A stretch of 64,000 nucleotides of DNA, taken from the NCBI RefSeq assembly GCF_016612535.1, contig NZ_JAENXS010000001.1, positions 1,699,501 to 1,763,500 on the forward strand, in the 5' to 3' direction. The notes below the pieces were generated by a model that had not been told where the DNA came from, did not search any database, and saw only the letters and a list, made by a program, of their open reading frames with translations. Positions 19,496-28,373 of this stretch are shown piece after piece (position 1 is the first letter of the stretch; each line of letters begins with the position of its first letter). The stretch comes from Bradyrhizobium diazoefficiens (GTDB lineage: Bacteria; Pseudomonadota; Alphaproteobacteria; Rhizobiales; Xanthobacteraceae). The position numbers and the translations under genes were made by a program.

Positions 19496-20866
19496 CTAGA
19501 ACGCGTAGTCCCTGTAGGCTGGTTCCACCGAGCCGTTCCAGCCGCCGTTGAACTTCTCGAGCATCTCCTCGGCCGGCGTCCGGCCGGAATCGATGATGCG
19601 ATCAAGCGGCTCCAGATGCCGCGTTTCGTCGCGGCCGATCGCGTCGATGCGACCGCGGCGACGCAGGCCCGCATGTGCCAGAACGAGGCACTCCTTGGCG
19701 ATCTCAAAGAGATAGCGGTCCTTGATCCGCGCCTTGAAGCCGAAGCGCGGCACGTCGTCGCGCAGGGCCTGGCGCTCAGGCGCGGTCCAGTGCTTCACCA
19801 TGTCCCAGGCGGCGTCGAGCGACACATCGTCATAGAGCAGTCCGGCCCAGAATGCCGAGAGCGCCGGCAGCCGTCCCCACGGGCCGCCGTCGGAGCCGCG
19901 CATCTCGAGATAACGCTTGAGCCGCACCTCCGGGAAGATCGTCGAGAGATGGTTAGCCCAGTCCGACAGAGTGGGGCGCTCGCCGGGCAGATTGTTGTTG
20001 CGGCCATCGAAGAAGGCGCGGAACGAGGAGCCCGACACATCGATGTAATCGTCGCCGCGCTTGACGAAATACATGGGCACGTCGAGCGCATAGTCGACAT
20101 AGCGCTCGAAGCCCATGCCGTCCTCGAACGCCCACGGCATCATGCCCGCGCGCGCGTTATCCGTGTCGCGCCAGATCTCGGAGCGGAAGGACAGGAAGCC
20201 GTTCGGCTTGCCTTCGGTGAACGGCGAGTTGGCGAACAACGCGGTCGCGACCGGCTGCAGCGCCAGCGAGACGCGCAGCTTCTTGACCATGTCGGCTTCC
20301 GAGGAGAAGTCGAGATTGGTCTGCACGGTGCAGGTCCGGTACATCATGTCGAGGCCGTATTGACCGACCTTCGGCATGTAATTGGTCATGATCTTGTAGC
20401 GGCCCTTGGGCATTATCGGGATGTCGGCGCGCGACCAGGACGGCGTCATGCCGAGGCCAAGGAAGCCGATGCCGAGCGGGGTCGCGATCTCGCGCACCTG
20501 AGCTAAGTGCGCCATCAGCTCGCTTTGGGTCTGGTGCACGTTCTCGACCGGCGCACCGGAGAGCTCGAACTGTCCGCCGGGCTCGAGCGAAATCGCGCCG
20601 CCACCCGTGACGTCATAGAGGCCGATGATGTTGCCCTTCTCCATGATTGGCTCCCAGCCGAGCAGGAGCTTCATGCCCTCGAGCAACGCGCCGATGCCGC
20701 GTGCGCCTTCGTAGGGCACCGGACGGTGGCCCTCGAGCGTGAACGGCGTCTTCTCGTGCTCGGTGCCCATGCGGAATTCGGACGGGTCCTTGCAGCCGGC
20801 CTCGAACCACGCGACGAGCTCGTCACGCGATTGCAGCGGCGTCATGTCGATCTGGTCTCGCGCCAT
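19496..20866 (-). CDS. gshA: Glutamate-cysteine ligase (plant/alphaproteobacterial type)
   Basis: The 456-aa GCS2-family enzyme makes gamma-glutamylcysteine from Glu, Cys and ATP, the first step of glutathione synthesis. Visible features are FRMGTEHEKTPF and GGGAISLEPGGQFELSGAP, which bind glutamate and magnesium, and TVQTNLDFSSEADM. Its length fits the plant-like GshA of rhizobia. It lies 99 bases downstream of the marR gene on the same strand, close to a glutathione transferase, so the three may share regulation. Confidence 0.95.
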   Translation of the reverse strand: MARDQIDMTPLQSRDELVAWFEAGCKDPSEFRMGTEHEKTPFTLEGHRPVPYEGARGIGALLEGMKLLLGWEPIMEKGNIIGLYDVTGGGAISLEPGGQFELSGAPVENVHQTQSELMAHLAQVREIATPLGIGFLGLGMTPSWSRADIPIMPKGRYKIMTNYMPKVGQYGLDMMYRTCTVQTNLDFSSEADMVKKLRVSLALQPVATALFANSPFTEGKPNGFLSFRSEIWRDTDNARAGMMPWAFEDGMGFERYVDYALDVPMYFVKRGDDYIDVSGSSFRAFFDGRNNNLPGERPTLSDWANHLSTIFPEVRLKRYLEMRGSDGGPWGRLPALSAFWAGLLYDDVSLDAAWDMVKHWTAPERQALRDDVPRFGFKARIKDRYLFEIAKECLVLAHAGLRRRGRIDAIGRDETRHLEPLDRIIDSGRTPAEEMLEKFNGGWNGSVEPAYRDYAF

Positions 20867-20965
20867 ATCAAACTCTACTCAAAAGCGCTTCGATCGAATG
20901 CGCGCGGGTGACGGGGATGGTCCGCGAACCCACCGGGCGCGCGGACGTGCTGGTTTGCCGCGAGA

Positions 20966-21481
20966 TCATCGCGACGGCGAGCTTTCGTTGACGTTGACGA
21001 CGGGCGGCAGTTTCATCTCACCGCACGAGCAACCCAGCCGGTCGAGCAGACCGCTGAGCTTGACGGCATCGGCATCGGACAGTTTCGAGCCGACATATTT
21101 CTCGATTGCAGCCGAGTAGGCGCCCCACATCCGCTTCTGCAACTCGCGGCCGGCCTCCGTGATCTCGACGAACTGACCGCGCTTGTCGATCTTGCATTCG
21201 CGCCGGGAGGCGAGCCCCTCGTCGACCAGACGATCGATCAGCCGCGAGGTCGAGTATTGCGGGATCAGCATTTGCCGTTCGAGCTCCACCGGCCGCAGCT
21301 CGCCGGAGGGCGCGCGCGACAATTCGAGCAGCGCGTCATACCAGGCCAGCGGCGGGAAACCGGCCTTCTTCAGGTCCTGCTCGACGCAGTCGAGCACACG
21401 GCTCTGCACCCGCATCAGGCGGATCCAGGCACTGGTTGCCTCGGTCGATGGTTTACGTTTCATGGTCCCGCTCAAACTCAT
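20966..21481 (-). CDS. MarR family transcriptional regulator
   Basis: The 171-aa protein has the MarR winged helix: LRPVELERQMLIPQYSTSRLIDRLVDEGLASRRECKIDKRGQFVEITEAG, flanked by dimerisation helices. The start may be 21481 or the ATG at 21463 (MKRKPST). It is divergent from a glutathione transferase gene; an inverted repeat in the spacer is a probable operator. MarR proteins are usually released from DNA by aromatic or electrophilic ligands, which would suit a GST target. Confidence 0.92.
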   Translation of the reverse strand: MSLSGTMKRKPSTEATSAWIRLMRVQSRVLDCVEQDLKKAGFPPLAWYDALLELSRAPSGELRPVELERQMLIPQYSTSRLIDRLVDEGLASRRECKIDKRGQFVEITEAGRELQKRMWGAYSAAIEKYVGSKLSDADAVKLSGLLDRLGCSCGEMKLPPVVNVNESSPSR

Positions 21482-21504
21482 CGCCCGCTTCTTACCTCAT
21501 TCGA

Positions 21505-21542
21505 TGCACCTGCATCAATCTTGACTATTTCATGCAAGTGCA
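21505..21542. promoter_or_regulatory. Inverted repeat in the marR-gst spacer (probable MarR operator)
   Basis: Arms TGCACCTGCAT (21505-21515) and ATGCAAGTGCA (21532-21542) match at 10 of 11 positions and are 16 bases apart. Each arm contains TGCA-N2-TGCA, itself a small palindrome. The pair lies between the two divergent starts. Confidence 0.65.
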
Positions 21543-21589
21543 TGTAGGCGTAGTTTCACCCCGGCCAAGTCAAAAGAGGAGGAAATTCC

Positions 21590-22204
21590 ATGAAACTGTA
21601 TTACTCGCCCGGCGCCTGCTCGCTATCCCCGCATATCGCACTCCTGGAGGCCGACCTGCCCTATGAGCTGGTCAAGGTCGATCTCCGGGCCAAGAAGCTC
21701 GAGAATGGTGACGACTATCTGAAGGTGAATCCGAAGGGTCAGGTCCCGGCGCTGGGCCTCGACAGCGGTGAGATCGTGACCGAAGGCCCGGTCATTGTCC
21801 AGATGATCGCCGACCAGGCCGCCGCCAAGGCGTTGGCGCCGGCCCACGGCAGTTCCGAGCGGTACAAGCTGCTCGAATGGCTGAACTTCCTCACCTCGGA
21901 GGTGCACAAGAGCTTCGGACCGTTGTTCGCGCCGGCCCTGAACGATGAGGCCAAGGCATTTTTCAAGGATCGCGTCATGGGCAAGCTGAAATATATCGAT
22001 AGCCAGCTCGCCGGCCGCGACTACCTCATGGGCAAGCAGTTCTCGGTCGCCGACGGCTATCTCTTCACGATGCTGACCTGGGGCGACCGGATGAAGTTCG
22101 ACCTCTCGGCGATGCCCCATCTCATCGCCTACAAGACCCGGGTCGCGGCACGGCCGAAGGTGCAGGAAGCTTTGAAAAAGGAAGGGCTCGCACAAGCCGC
22201 CTGA
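21590..22204 (+). CDS. Glutathione S-transferase (beta class)
   Basis: The 204-aa protein has the thioredoxin-like N-terminal domain (MKLYYSPGACSLSPHIAL, Cys10 typical of beta-class GST; NPKGQVPAL cis-Pro loop; TEGPVIVQMIAD glutathione-binding box) and the helical C-terminal domain with the capping FSVADGYLFTML motif. It conjugates or reduces electrophiles with glutathione. A strong AGGAGG lies eight bases before the ATG. An intrinsic terminator follows. Confidence 0.95.
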   Translation: MKLYYSPGACSLSPHIALLEADLPYELVKVDLRAKKLENGDDYLKVNPKGQVPALGLDSGEIVTEGPVIVQMIADQAAAKALAPAHGSSERYKLLEWLNFLTSEVHKSFGPLFAPALNDEAKAFFKDRVMGKLKYIDSQLAGRDYLMGKQFSVADGYLFTMLTWGDRMKFDLSAMPHLIAYKTRVAARPKVQEALKKEGLAQAA

Positions 22205-22226
22205 GACGAAGCTCGATGAAACTGCG

Positions 22227-22262
22227 AAAGGCCGGATCGATTGATCCGGCCTTTCTTGTTGT
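22227..22262 (+). terminator. Intrinsic terminator after gst
   Basis: A 12-bp stem (AAAGGCCGGATC / GATCCGGCCTTT) with a GATT loop is followed by CTTGTTGT. It lies about 20 bases past the gst stop and faces the convergent fadJ-type gene. Confidence 0.85.
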
Positions 22263-22293
22263 CACAACTGCGTGAGACGCGTCGAATGAGGCC

Positions 22294-24507
22294 TTACGCG
22301 GCCGCCTTCTTCGGCGCGAAGCGGCCGTAGAAGGTTTCCCCTTTGGCGGCCATCTCCTCCAGCAGCTTCGGCGGCGTGAAGCGCGAGCCGTACTTGGCTT
22401 CCAGCTTGTGGCAGAGCTCGACGAAGGTCTTGGTGCCCATGAAGTCGATATAGGACAGCGTGCCGCCGGTGAACGGCGCGAAGCCGAAGCCGAGGATCGA
22501 GCCGACATCGGCCTCGCGCGGATCGGTGATGACGTGGTCCTCGACCGTGCGCGCAGCTTCCACCGCCTGCACCACCAGGAAGCGCTGCTTCAGCTCCTCG
22601 ACATCGAGCGTGTCGGGATCGAGCTGCTTCGGCTGCAGCGCCGAGAGGCCCGGCCACAGGCTCTTCTGACCCTTGCCCTTCTCGGGATAGTCATAGAAGC
22701 CCTTGCTGTTCTTGCGGCCGAGACGGCCCTGCGTCTCGACCATCTCCACCATCAGCTTCTTCTGATCGGAGTTGATGGCGTTGGGGCCGAGGTCGGTTTC
22801 CGTCGCCTTCATGATCTTGAGGCCGAGGTCGAGCGCGACCTCGTCGGACAGCGAGAGCGGGCCGACCGGCATGCCGGCCATCTTGGCGCAGTTCTCGATC
22901 ATCGCCGGCGGCACGCCTTCCAGAAACATTTCGTTGCCTTCGGCGACGTAACGGCCGACGCAGCGATTGGCGAAGAAGCCGCGGGAGTCGTTCACCACGA
23001 TCGGCGTCTTGCCGATCTGGCGGACATAGTCGAGCGCGGTCGCCAGCGCGAGATCGCCGGTGTTCTTGCCCTTGATGATCTCGACCAGCATCATCTTCTC
23101 CACCGGCGAGAAGAAGTGGATGCCGACAAACTTGCCCTGATCCTTGAAGCTCTCGGCCAGAGAGGCGATCGGTAGCGTCGAGGTGTTGGACGCAAAGACC
23201 ACGTCGGGCTTCATATGCTCCTGCGCCTTGGCAAAGGTATCAGCCTTGACCTTGCGGTCCTCGAACACGGCCTCGATGACGAGGTCGACGTCCTTCAGGG
23301 CCGCATAGTCCGCGGTCGGCGTAATGCGCGCGAGCAGCGCTTCGGCATCGGTCGGCTTGGCGCGGCCCTTCTTGATCTGGTCTTCGATCACCTTCTGCGC
23401 ATGCGCCTTGCCCTTGTCGGCGCTCTCCTGGTCGCGATCGATCAGGACGACGTCGAGGCCGGCGCGGGCCGAGACGTAGCCGACGCTCGCGCCCATGAAG
23501 CCGGCGCCGATCACGGCGATCTTCTTCACCTTGGTCGGGGCAATGTCCTTCGGACGTCGTGCACCCTTGTTGAGCTCCTGCATCGACAGGAACAGGCTGC
23601 GGATCATCGCTGCCGCTTCTTTCGAACGAAGCACCGAGGTGAAGTAGCGCGATTCCACGCGAAGCGCCGCGTCGATCGGCAACAGCAGGCCCTCATAGAC
23701 GCAGCTCATGATCGCGCGCGCGGCCGGATAGTTGTCGTAGGTCTCGCGGCGATAGATCGCGTTGCCGGCCGGGAACATCATCATGCCGGCCTTGGAGAAC
23801 ACCGGGCCGCCGGGCAGCTTGAAACCCTTCTCGTCCCAGGGCGCGACGGCCTTGCCGCCACCCTTGATCCAGTCTTTTGCGGCCTTGACGAGATCAGCGG
23901 CGGGCACGATGGCGTGAATGAGGTTCAACGCCTTGGCCTTTTCGACGGTGACTGGATCGCCCTTGAGCAAGATGGTCATCGCGTCCTGCGGCGGCACCAG
24001 CCGCGGCACGCGCTGCGTGCCGCCGGCGCCGGGGAACAAGCCGACCTTGACCTCGGGCAGGCCGAGGCGCGTCTTGGGATTCTCCGCCGCCACGCGGTAG
24101 TGACAGCACAGCGTGATCTCGAAACCGCCGCCGAGCGCAAGACCGTTGATGGCGGCCGCCCAGGGCTTGCCGGAGGTCTCGATCGAACGCAGCACCTGCG
24201 AGAAGCGGCGGGCCTGGTCGAACAGCATCTGGTTCGCGGCGGTCTCGCCCTTCTCCTTGAGCTCCTTGGCGTAGGCCTGGTTCATGCCCTCGAGCATGGA
24301 CAAATCGGCGCCGGCGCAGAACGCTTCCTTCGCCGACGTGATGACGACGCCCTTCACCGCGGCGTCGGCCGTGGTTTCCTTGACGATCGCGTCGAGCTCG
24401 CTGGTCGAGGTCTCGTCGAGCACGTTCATCGAACGTCCCGGGATGTCCCAGGTGACGAGCGCGATGCCGTCGGAATCGGTCTCAACCTTGAAATTCTTGT
24501 AAGCCAT
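22294..24507 (-). CDS. fadJ: Multifunctional beta-oxidation protein (enoyl-CoA hydratase / 3-hydroxyacyl-CoA dehydrogenase)
   Basis: The 737-aa fusion has an N-terminal crotonase domain (about 1-200; AINGLALGGGFEITLCC oxyanion loop, LGLPEVKVGLFPGAGGTQR), then a Rossmann dehydrogenase domain (about 330-510; IAVIGAGFMGASVGYV, FFSPVEKMMLVEI) and C-terminal 3HCDH domains (VVNDSRGFFANR). It performs hydration and oxidation of the beta-oxidation spiral. It is last in the operon, after the thiolase, separated by a family A repeat. Confidence 0.94.
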   Translation of the reverse strand: MAYKNFKVETDSDGIALVTWDIPGRSMNVLDETSTSELDAIVKETTADAAVKGVVITSAKEAFCAGADLSMLEGMNQAYAKELKEKGETAANQMLFDQARRFSQVLRSIETSGKPWAAAINGLALGGGFEITLCCHYRVAAENPKTRLGLPEVKVGLFPGAGGTQRVPRLVPPQDAMTILLKGDPVTVEKAKALNLIHAIVPAADLVKAAKDWIKGGGKAVAPWDEKGFKLPGGPVFSKAGMMMFPAGNAIYRRETYDNYPAARAIMSCVYEGLLLPIDAALRVESRYFTSVLRSKEAAAMIRSLFLSMQELNKGARRPKDIAPTKVKKIAVIGAGFMGASVGYVSARAGLDVVLIDRDQESADKGKAHAQKVIEDQIKKGRAKPTDAEALLARITPTADYAALKDVDLVIEAVFEDRKVKADTFAKAQEHMKPDVVFASNTSTLPIASLAESFKDQGKFVGIHFFSPVEKMMLVEIIKGKNTGDLALATALDYVRQIGKTPIVVNDSRGFFANRCVGRYVAEGNEMFLEGVPPAMIENCAKMAGMPVGPLSLSDEVALDLGLKIMKATETDLGPNAINSDQKKLMVEMVETQGRLGRKNSKGFYDYPEKGKGQKSLWPGLSALQPKQLDPDTLDVEELKQRFLVVQAVEAARTVEDHVITDPREADVGSILGFGFAPFTGGTLSYIDFMGTKTFVELCHKLEAKYGSRFTPPKLLEEMAAKGETFYGRFAPKKAAA

Positions 24508-24565
24508 GTTGGTTGCTCCTCGGTGCCGGCAGCCGATGTCAGGCGCGGCGGTTGATGGGGATTTC

Positions 24566-24681
24566 GTAGGGTGGGTTAGCCGAAGGCTTAACCCGCCGCT
24601 GTCTTTCTCCGCGGAAACAGAAGAGGTGGGTTACGCCGAGCGAACTGCGCTTCGCGCATCCGCAGGGCTAACCCACCCTAC
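24566..24681. repeat. Palindromic element family A, copy 2
   Basis: Ends GTAGGGTGGGTTAGC and GCTAACCCACCCTAC are exact inverses. The interior holds TAACCCGCC/GGTGGGTTACGCC arms and a GAACTGCGCTTCGCGCATCCGCAG segment shared with copy 3. It lies between the thiolase stop (nine bases away) and the fadJ start, inside the operon. Confidence 0.92.
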
Positions 24682-24690
24682 GGCAGCTCG

Positions 24691-25899
24691 TTACACCCGC
24701 TCGATAATCGTCGCGGTACCCATGCCGCCGCCGATACAGAGCGTCACCAGGGCGGTGGACTTGTCGGTGCGCTCGAGCTCGTCGAGCACGGTGCCCAAAA
24801 TCATCGCGCCGGTGGCGCCGAGCGGATGGCCGAGTGCGATCGCGCCGCCATTGACATTGATCTTGGCGTTGTCGATGTCGAAGGCCTGGATGTAGCGCAG
24901 CACGACGGAGGCGAAAGCCTCGTTGAGCTCGAACAAATCGATATCCGACTTCTTCATGCCGGAGCGCGCGAACAGCTTTTCGGTGACGTCGACCGGGCCG
25001 GTCAGCATCATCGCCGGCTCGGAGCCGATGTTCGCAAACGCGCGGATTTTTGCGCGCGGCTTCAAGCCGTATTTGCTGGCGGCCTCCTTGCTGCCGAGCA
25101 GCACGGCGCCGGCACCATCGACGATGCCCGACGAGTTGCCGGCATGGTGCACGTAATTGACGCGCTCGATCTCCGGATGCGACTGCACTGCGACGCCGTC
25201 GAAGCCGCCCATCTGCGCCATCATCGTGAACGACGGCTGGAGCTGCGCCAGCGACTGCATCGTCGTCGAGGGACGCATGTGCTCGTCCTTGGCGAGGATG
25301 GTGAGGCCGTTGATGTCCTTCACCGGCACCACCGATTTGTTGAAGCGGCCTTCGTCCCAAGACTTCGCCGCGCGCTGCTGGCTCTGCACGGCGTAGGCAT
25401 CGACATCGTCACGCGAAAAGCCGTATTTGGTGGCGATCAGATCGGCCGAGACGCCCTGCGGCATGAAATAGGAGGGCACCGCCATCGAGGGGTCCATCGG
25501 CCAGGCGCCGCCGGACGCGCCGATGCCGACGCGGCTCATGGATTCGGCGCCACCGCCGATCACGAGCTCATGCTGGCCGCTCATCACTTGAGCCGCGGCA
25601 AAATTCACGGCATCGAGACCGGAAGCACAGAAACGACTGATCTGCACGCCGGGCACGGCTTCGCCGAGACCCGCCTTGAGCGCGGCAAAGCGCGCAATGT
25701 CGGAGCCCGCTTCGCCGACGGGATCGACCACGCCGAGAATGACGTCATCGACCGAATCTTCCGGCAAATTGTTGCGGTCCTTCAGCGCCTTCAACGGCAC
25801 GGCCGCAAGTGCGAGCGCGGTGACCTCGTGCAGCGCGCCGTCGGCCTTGCCGCGGCCGCGGGGGGTGCGGACGTGATCGTAGATATAGGCATCTGTCAT
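24691..25899 (-). CDS. fadI: Acetyl-CoA C-acyltransferase (thiolase)
   Basis: The 402-aa thiolase has nucleophile Cys91 in SRFCASGLDAVNF, NVNGGAIALGHPLGATGA (His) and the C-terminal CIGGGMGTA (acid/base Cys). It releases acetyl-CoA from 3-ketoacyl-CoA. The ATG at 25899 follows CAGGAGGCTCCC; the frame is open further upstream, but that overlaps the acyl-CoA dehydrogenase gene. A biosynthetic thiolase is possible by sequence, but the operon favours degradation. Confidence 0.94.
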   Translation of the reverse strand: MTDAYIYDHVRTPRGRGKADGALHEVTALALAAVPLKALKDRNNLPEDSVDDVILGVVDPVGEAGSDIARFAALKAGLGEAVPGVQISRFCASGLDAVNFAAAQVMSGQHELVIGGGAESMSRVGIGASGGAWPMDPSMAVPSYFMPQGVSADLIATKYGFSRDDVDAYAVQSQQRAAKSWDEGRFNKSVVPVKDINGLTILAKDEHMRPSTTMQSLAQLQPSFTMMAQMGGFDGVAVQSHPEIERVNYVHHAGNSSGIVDGAGAVLLGSKEAASKYGLKPRAKIRAFANIGSEPAMMLTGPVDVTEKLFARSGMKKSDIDLFELNEAFASVVLRYIQAFDIDNAKINVNGGAIALGHPLGATGAMILGTVLDELERTDKSTALVTLCIGGGMGTATIIERV

Positions 25900-25969
25900 G
25901 GGAGCCTCCTGATTACAGCGATTGGTGACGACCGCGACGCGATCGCGATGATTGGTGACGCGAAAATCC

Positions 25970-27760
25970 TCAGAACGCTTCCGCCGGCAATTCCATGATG
26001 GTGGCGCAGCCGGTCTGGACGCGGGCGAGATTGGCCGCGGTCTCCGGCAACATCCGCTCCATGAAGAAACGACCCGTGACGAGCTTGGTCGAGAGATAGG
26101 GCGTCGCTCCGCTCTCGGCAATCTTCGCCTGCGTGACCTTCGCCATCTTCGCCCACATGTAGCCGAGCGCGACGAAGCCGAAGAGATGCAGGTAGTCGGT
26201 TGCGGCTGCTCCCGCATTGTCCGGCTTCGCCATCGCGTTCTGCATCAGCCACGTCGTGGCCTGCTGGAGATGGCCGAGCGACGCCGAGAGCGGGGTGATG
26301 AAGGGCTTCATCGCCTCGTCGCCACCGTTCTCCTTGGCAAAGGCCATGACCTCGCCGAAGAAGGCCATGATGGCGCGGCCGCCGTCGCGCGGCAGCTTGC
26401 GGCCGACGAGGTCGAGCGCCTGGATGCCGTTGGCGCCTTCATAGATCATCGCAATACGCGCATCGCGCACGAACTGCTCCATGCCCTGCTCGGCGATGTA
26501 GCCGTGGCCACCATACATCTGCTGCGCCTGCACGGCGTTGGCGAAGCCGTAATCGGTGAGGAAGCCCTTCAGCACCGGCGTCATCAGGCCCATGTGGTCG
26601 TCGGCGGCCTGGCGGTCCTTGGGATCCTCGGAGCGATGGGCGACGTCGCTCTTCAGCGCGGTCCACATCACGAAGGCGCGCGCGGCTTCGTTGAAGGCGC
26701 GGATCGAGAGCAGCGTGCGGCGCACGTCGGGATGCACGATGATCGGATCAGCCGGCTTATCGGGCGCTTTCGCGCCGGTGAGCGAACGGCCCTGGATGCG
26801 CTCGCGGGCATAGGCGACTGCGTTTTGATAGGCGACCTCGGACTGCGCGAGGCCCTGCACGGCGACGCCGAGGCGGGCCTCGTTCATCATCACGAACATG
26901 CCCTGCATGCCCTTGTTCTCTTCGCCTATCAGCCAGCCGGTGGCGCCGTCGTAGTTCATCACGCAGGTGGAATTGCCGTGGATGCCCATCTTGTGCTCGA
27001 TCGAGCCGCAGACGACGCCGTTGCGGGCGCCGACCGAACCGTCGGCATTGACCAGGAATTTCGGCACCACGAACAGCGACACGCCCTTGATGCCGGCCGG
27101 CGCGCCCTCGATGCGGGCGAGCACGAGATGGATGATGTTGGGGGCGAGGTCGTGCTCGCCGGCCGAGATGAAGATCTTGGTGCCTGTGATCTTGAAGGAG
27201 CCGTCGGCCTGGCGCACCGCCTTGGTGCGGAGCATGCCGAGGTCGGTGCCGCATTGCGGCTCGGTGAGGTTCATGGTGCCGGTCCACTCGCCCGCCACCA
27301 TCTTCGGCACGTAGGTCTTTTTCTGCTCGGGCGAGCCGTGCACGATGAGCGCGGCGGTCGCGCCCATGGTGAGGCCGCCATACATCGAGAACGCCATGTT
27401 GGCGGAGATCTGGAATTCGTTGACGGCTTGCGAGAGCGTCACCGGCAGGCCCTGGCCGCCGAACTCGGTCGGAGCAGAGAGACCAAGCCAGCCGCCTTCG
27501 GCGACCTGCTTGAACGCGTCCTTGAACCCCTTCGGCGTGGTGACGCTGCCGTCCTCAGTACGCTTGCAGCCTTCGAGATCGCCGACGCGATTGAGCGGCT
27601 GCAGCACCTCTTCGGCGAGCTTGGCGGCTTCGCCGAGGATCGCCTCGCGCACGTCGCTTGACGCATCGGAGAAGCCGGCGAGATTGTCGTAGCGGTCGAT
27701 CTGGAAGACGTCGTTGAGCAGGAAGTTCACGTCTTCGACGGGGGCTTTATAGATCGGCAT
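25970..27760 (-). CDS. Acyl-CoA dehydrogenase with C-terminal extension (FadE-like)
   Basis: The 596-aa flavoprotein has the acyl-CoA dehydrogenase domains: GLSAPTEFGGQGLP, LTEPQCGTDLGMLRTKAVRQ, and MYGGHGYIAEQGMEQFVRDARIAMIYEGANGIQALDL with the catalytic Glu region. The extra C-terminal domain (FGEVMAFAKENGG and on) makes it the long form seen in rhizobia. It does the first oxidation of beta-oxidation. It lies between the NTF2-like gene and the thiolase on the same strand. Confidence 0.95.
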   Translation of the reverse strand: MPIYKAPVEDVNFLLNDVFQIDRYDNLAGFSDASSDVREAILGEAAKLAEEVLQPLNRVGDLEGCKRTEDGSVTTPKGFKDAFKQVAEGGWLGLSAPTEFGGQGLPVTLSQAVNEFQISANMAFSMYGGLTMGATAALIVHGSPEQKKTYVPKMVAGEWTGTMNLTEPQCGTDLGMLRTKAVRQADGSFKITGTKIFISAGEHDLAPNIIHLVLARIEGAPAGIKGVSLFVVPKFLVNADGSVGARNGVVCGSIEHKMGIHGNSTCVMNYDGATGWLIGEENKGMQGMFVMMNEARLGVAVQGLAQSEVAYQNAVAYARERIQGRSLTGAKAPDKPADPIIVHPDVRRTLLSIRAFNEAARAFVMWTALKSDVAHRSEDPKDRQAADDHMGLMTPVLKGFLTDYGFANAVQAQQMYGGHGYIAEQGMEQFVRDARIAMIYEGANGIQALDLVGRKLPRDGGRAIMAFFGEVMAFAKENGGDEAMKPFITPLSASLGHLQQATTWLMQNAMAKPDNAGAAATDYLHLFGFVALGYMWAKMAKVTQAKIAESGATPYLSTKLVTGRFFMERMLPETAANLARVQTGCATIMELPAEAF

Positions 27761-27797
27761 GGTGGTCTCCCGGCAAGTCTTGAAGTGGTGGAATTGT

Positions 27798-28184
27798 CTA
27801 CGATTGGGCGGCGGCCAACTGCTCCGCCATCAGGCGGTGCAGCATGTTGATGGCCTTGAGCGGACGCACCATCACCTTGAAATGGGTGATGCGTCCCTCG
27901 GTATCGAAAGTGATGATGTCGACGCCGTTGATCTCGATGCCGTCGATCATGGTCTTGAATTCGAGCACGGCGCCATTGGCGTTCTTCCATTCACCCACAT
28001 AGGTGAAGCCGGGACCGCCCAGCACCTTCTCGGCGCTCGCCAGATATTTGAAGGTGATGTCGCGGCCACGCTGCGGCGAGTGCACGACCGGGCTTTCGAA
28101 CACGGTGTCGGGATGCAGCAGGTCCCAGAGCGCTTTCGCATCATGGGACTTCATGTAGCCGTACCAGGAATCGAGGCCGCTCAT
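27798..28184 (-). CDS. NTF2-like protein at the head of the beta-oxidation operon
   Basis: The 128-aa protein has an NTF2-like fold: YMKSHDAKALWDLLHPDTVFESPVVHSPQRGRDITFKYL and a beta-sheet C-terminal half (GVDIITFDTEGRITHFKVMVRP). The ATG at 28184 follows GGGAGGCATCCGAC. It is 37 bases upstream of the acyl-CoA dehydrogenase. A hydratase, isomerase or ligand-binding role for a CoA ester is possible; no catalytic residue can be assigned. Confidence 0.85.
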   Translation of the reverse strand: MSGLDSWYGYMKSHDAKALWDLLHPDTVFESPVVHSPQRGRDITFKYLASAEKVLGGPGFTYVGEWKNANGAVLEFKTMIDGIEINGVDIITFDTEGRITHFKVMVRPLKAINMLHRLMAEQLAAAQS

Positions 28185-28308
28185 GTCGGATGCCTCCCTT
28201 GAAAGGCCTCCCTTGAAAGGCCTTGGCAAAAAACTCGAAAACAACCCCATGCACAGTAGCGCAGGAGGCCGATTCTGGCGGGTCTCGGGCCCACCTCATA
28301 TGCACATT

Positions 28309-28322
28309 GACGCATATGCGTC
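28309..28322. promoter_or_regulatory. Palindrome in the PadR/beta-oxidation spacer (probable operator)
   Basis: GACGCATATGCGTC is a perfect 14-bp palindrome. Related half-sites flank it (CATATGCACATT to the left, GATACGCATAAA to the right). It lies between the divergent starts at 28184 and 28374. Confidence 0.6.
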
Positions 28323-28373
28323 GATACGCATAAAGTCAAGCTGGTTGGTCAAGGTCACAGGGAGGCAGGTCAC

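Noticed and set aside
25952..27661. Open frame of 569 codons on the plus strand
   Set aside because: It is antisense to the acyl-CoA dehydrogenase and is a shadow frame.
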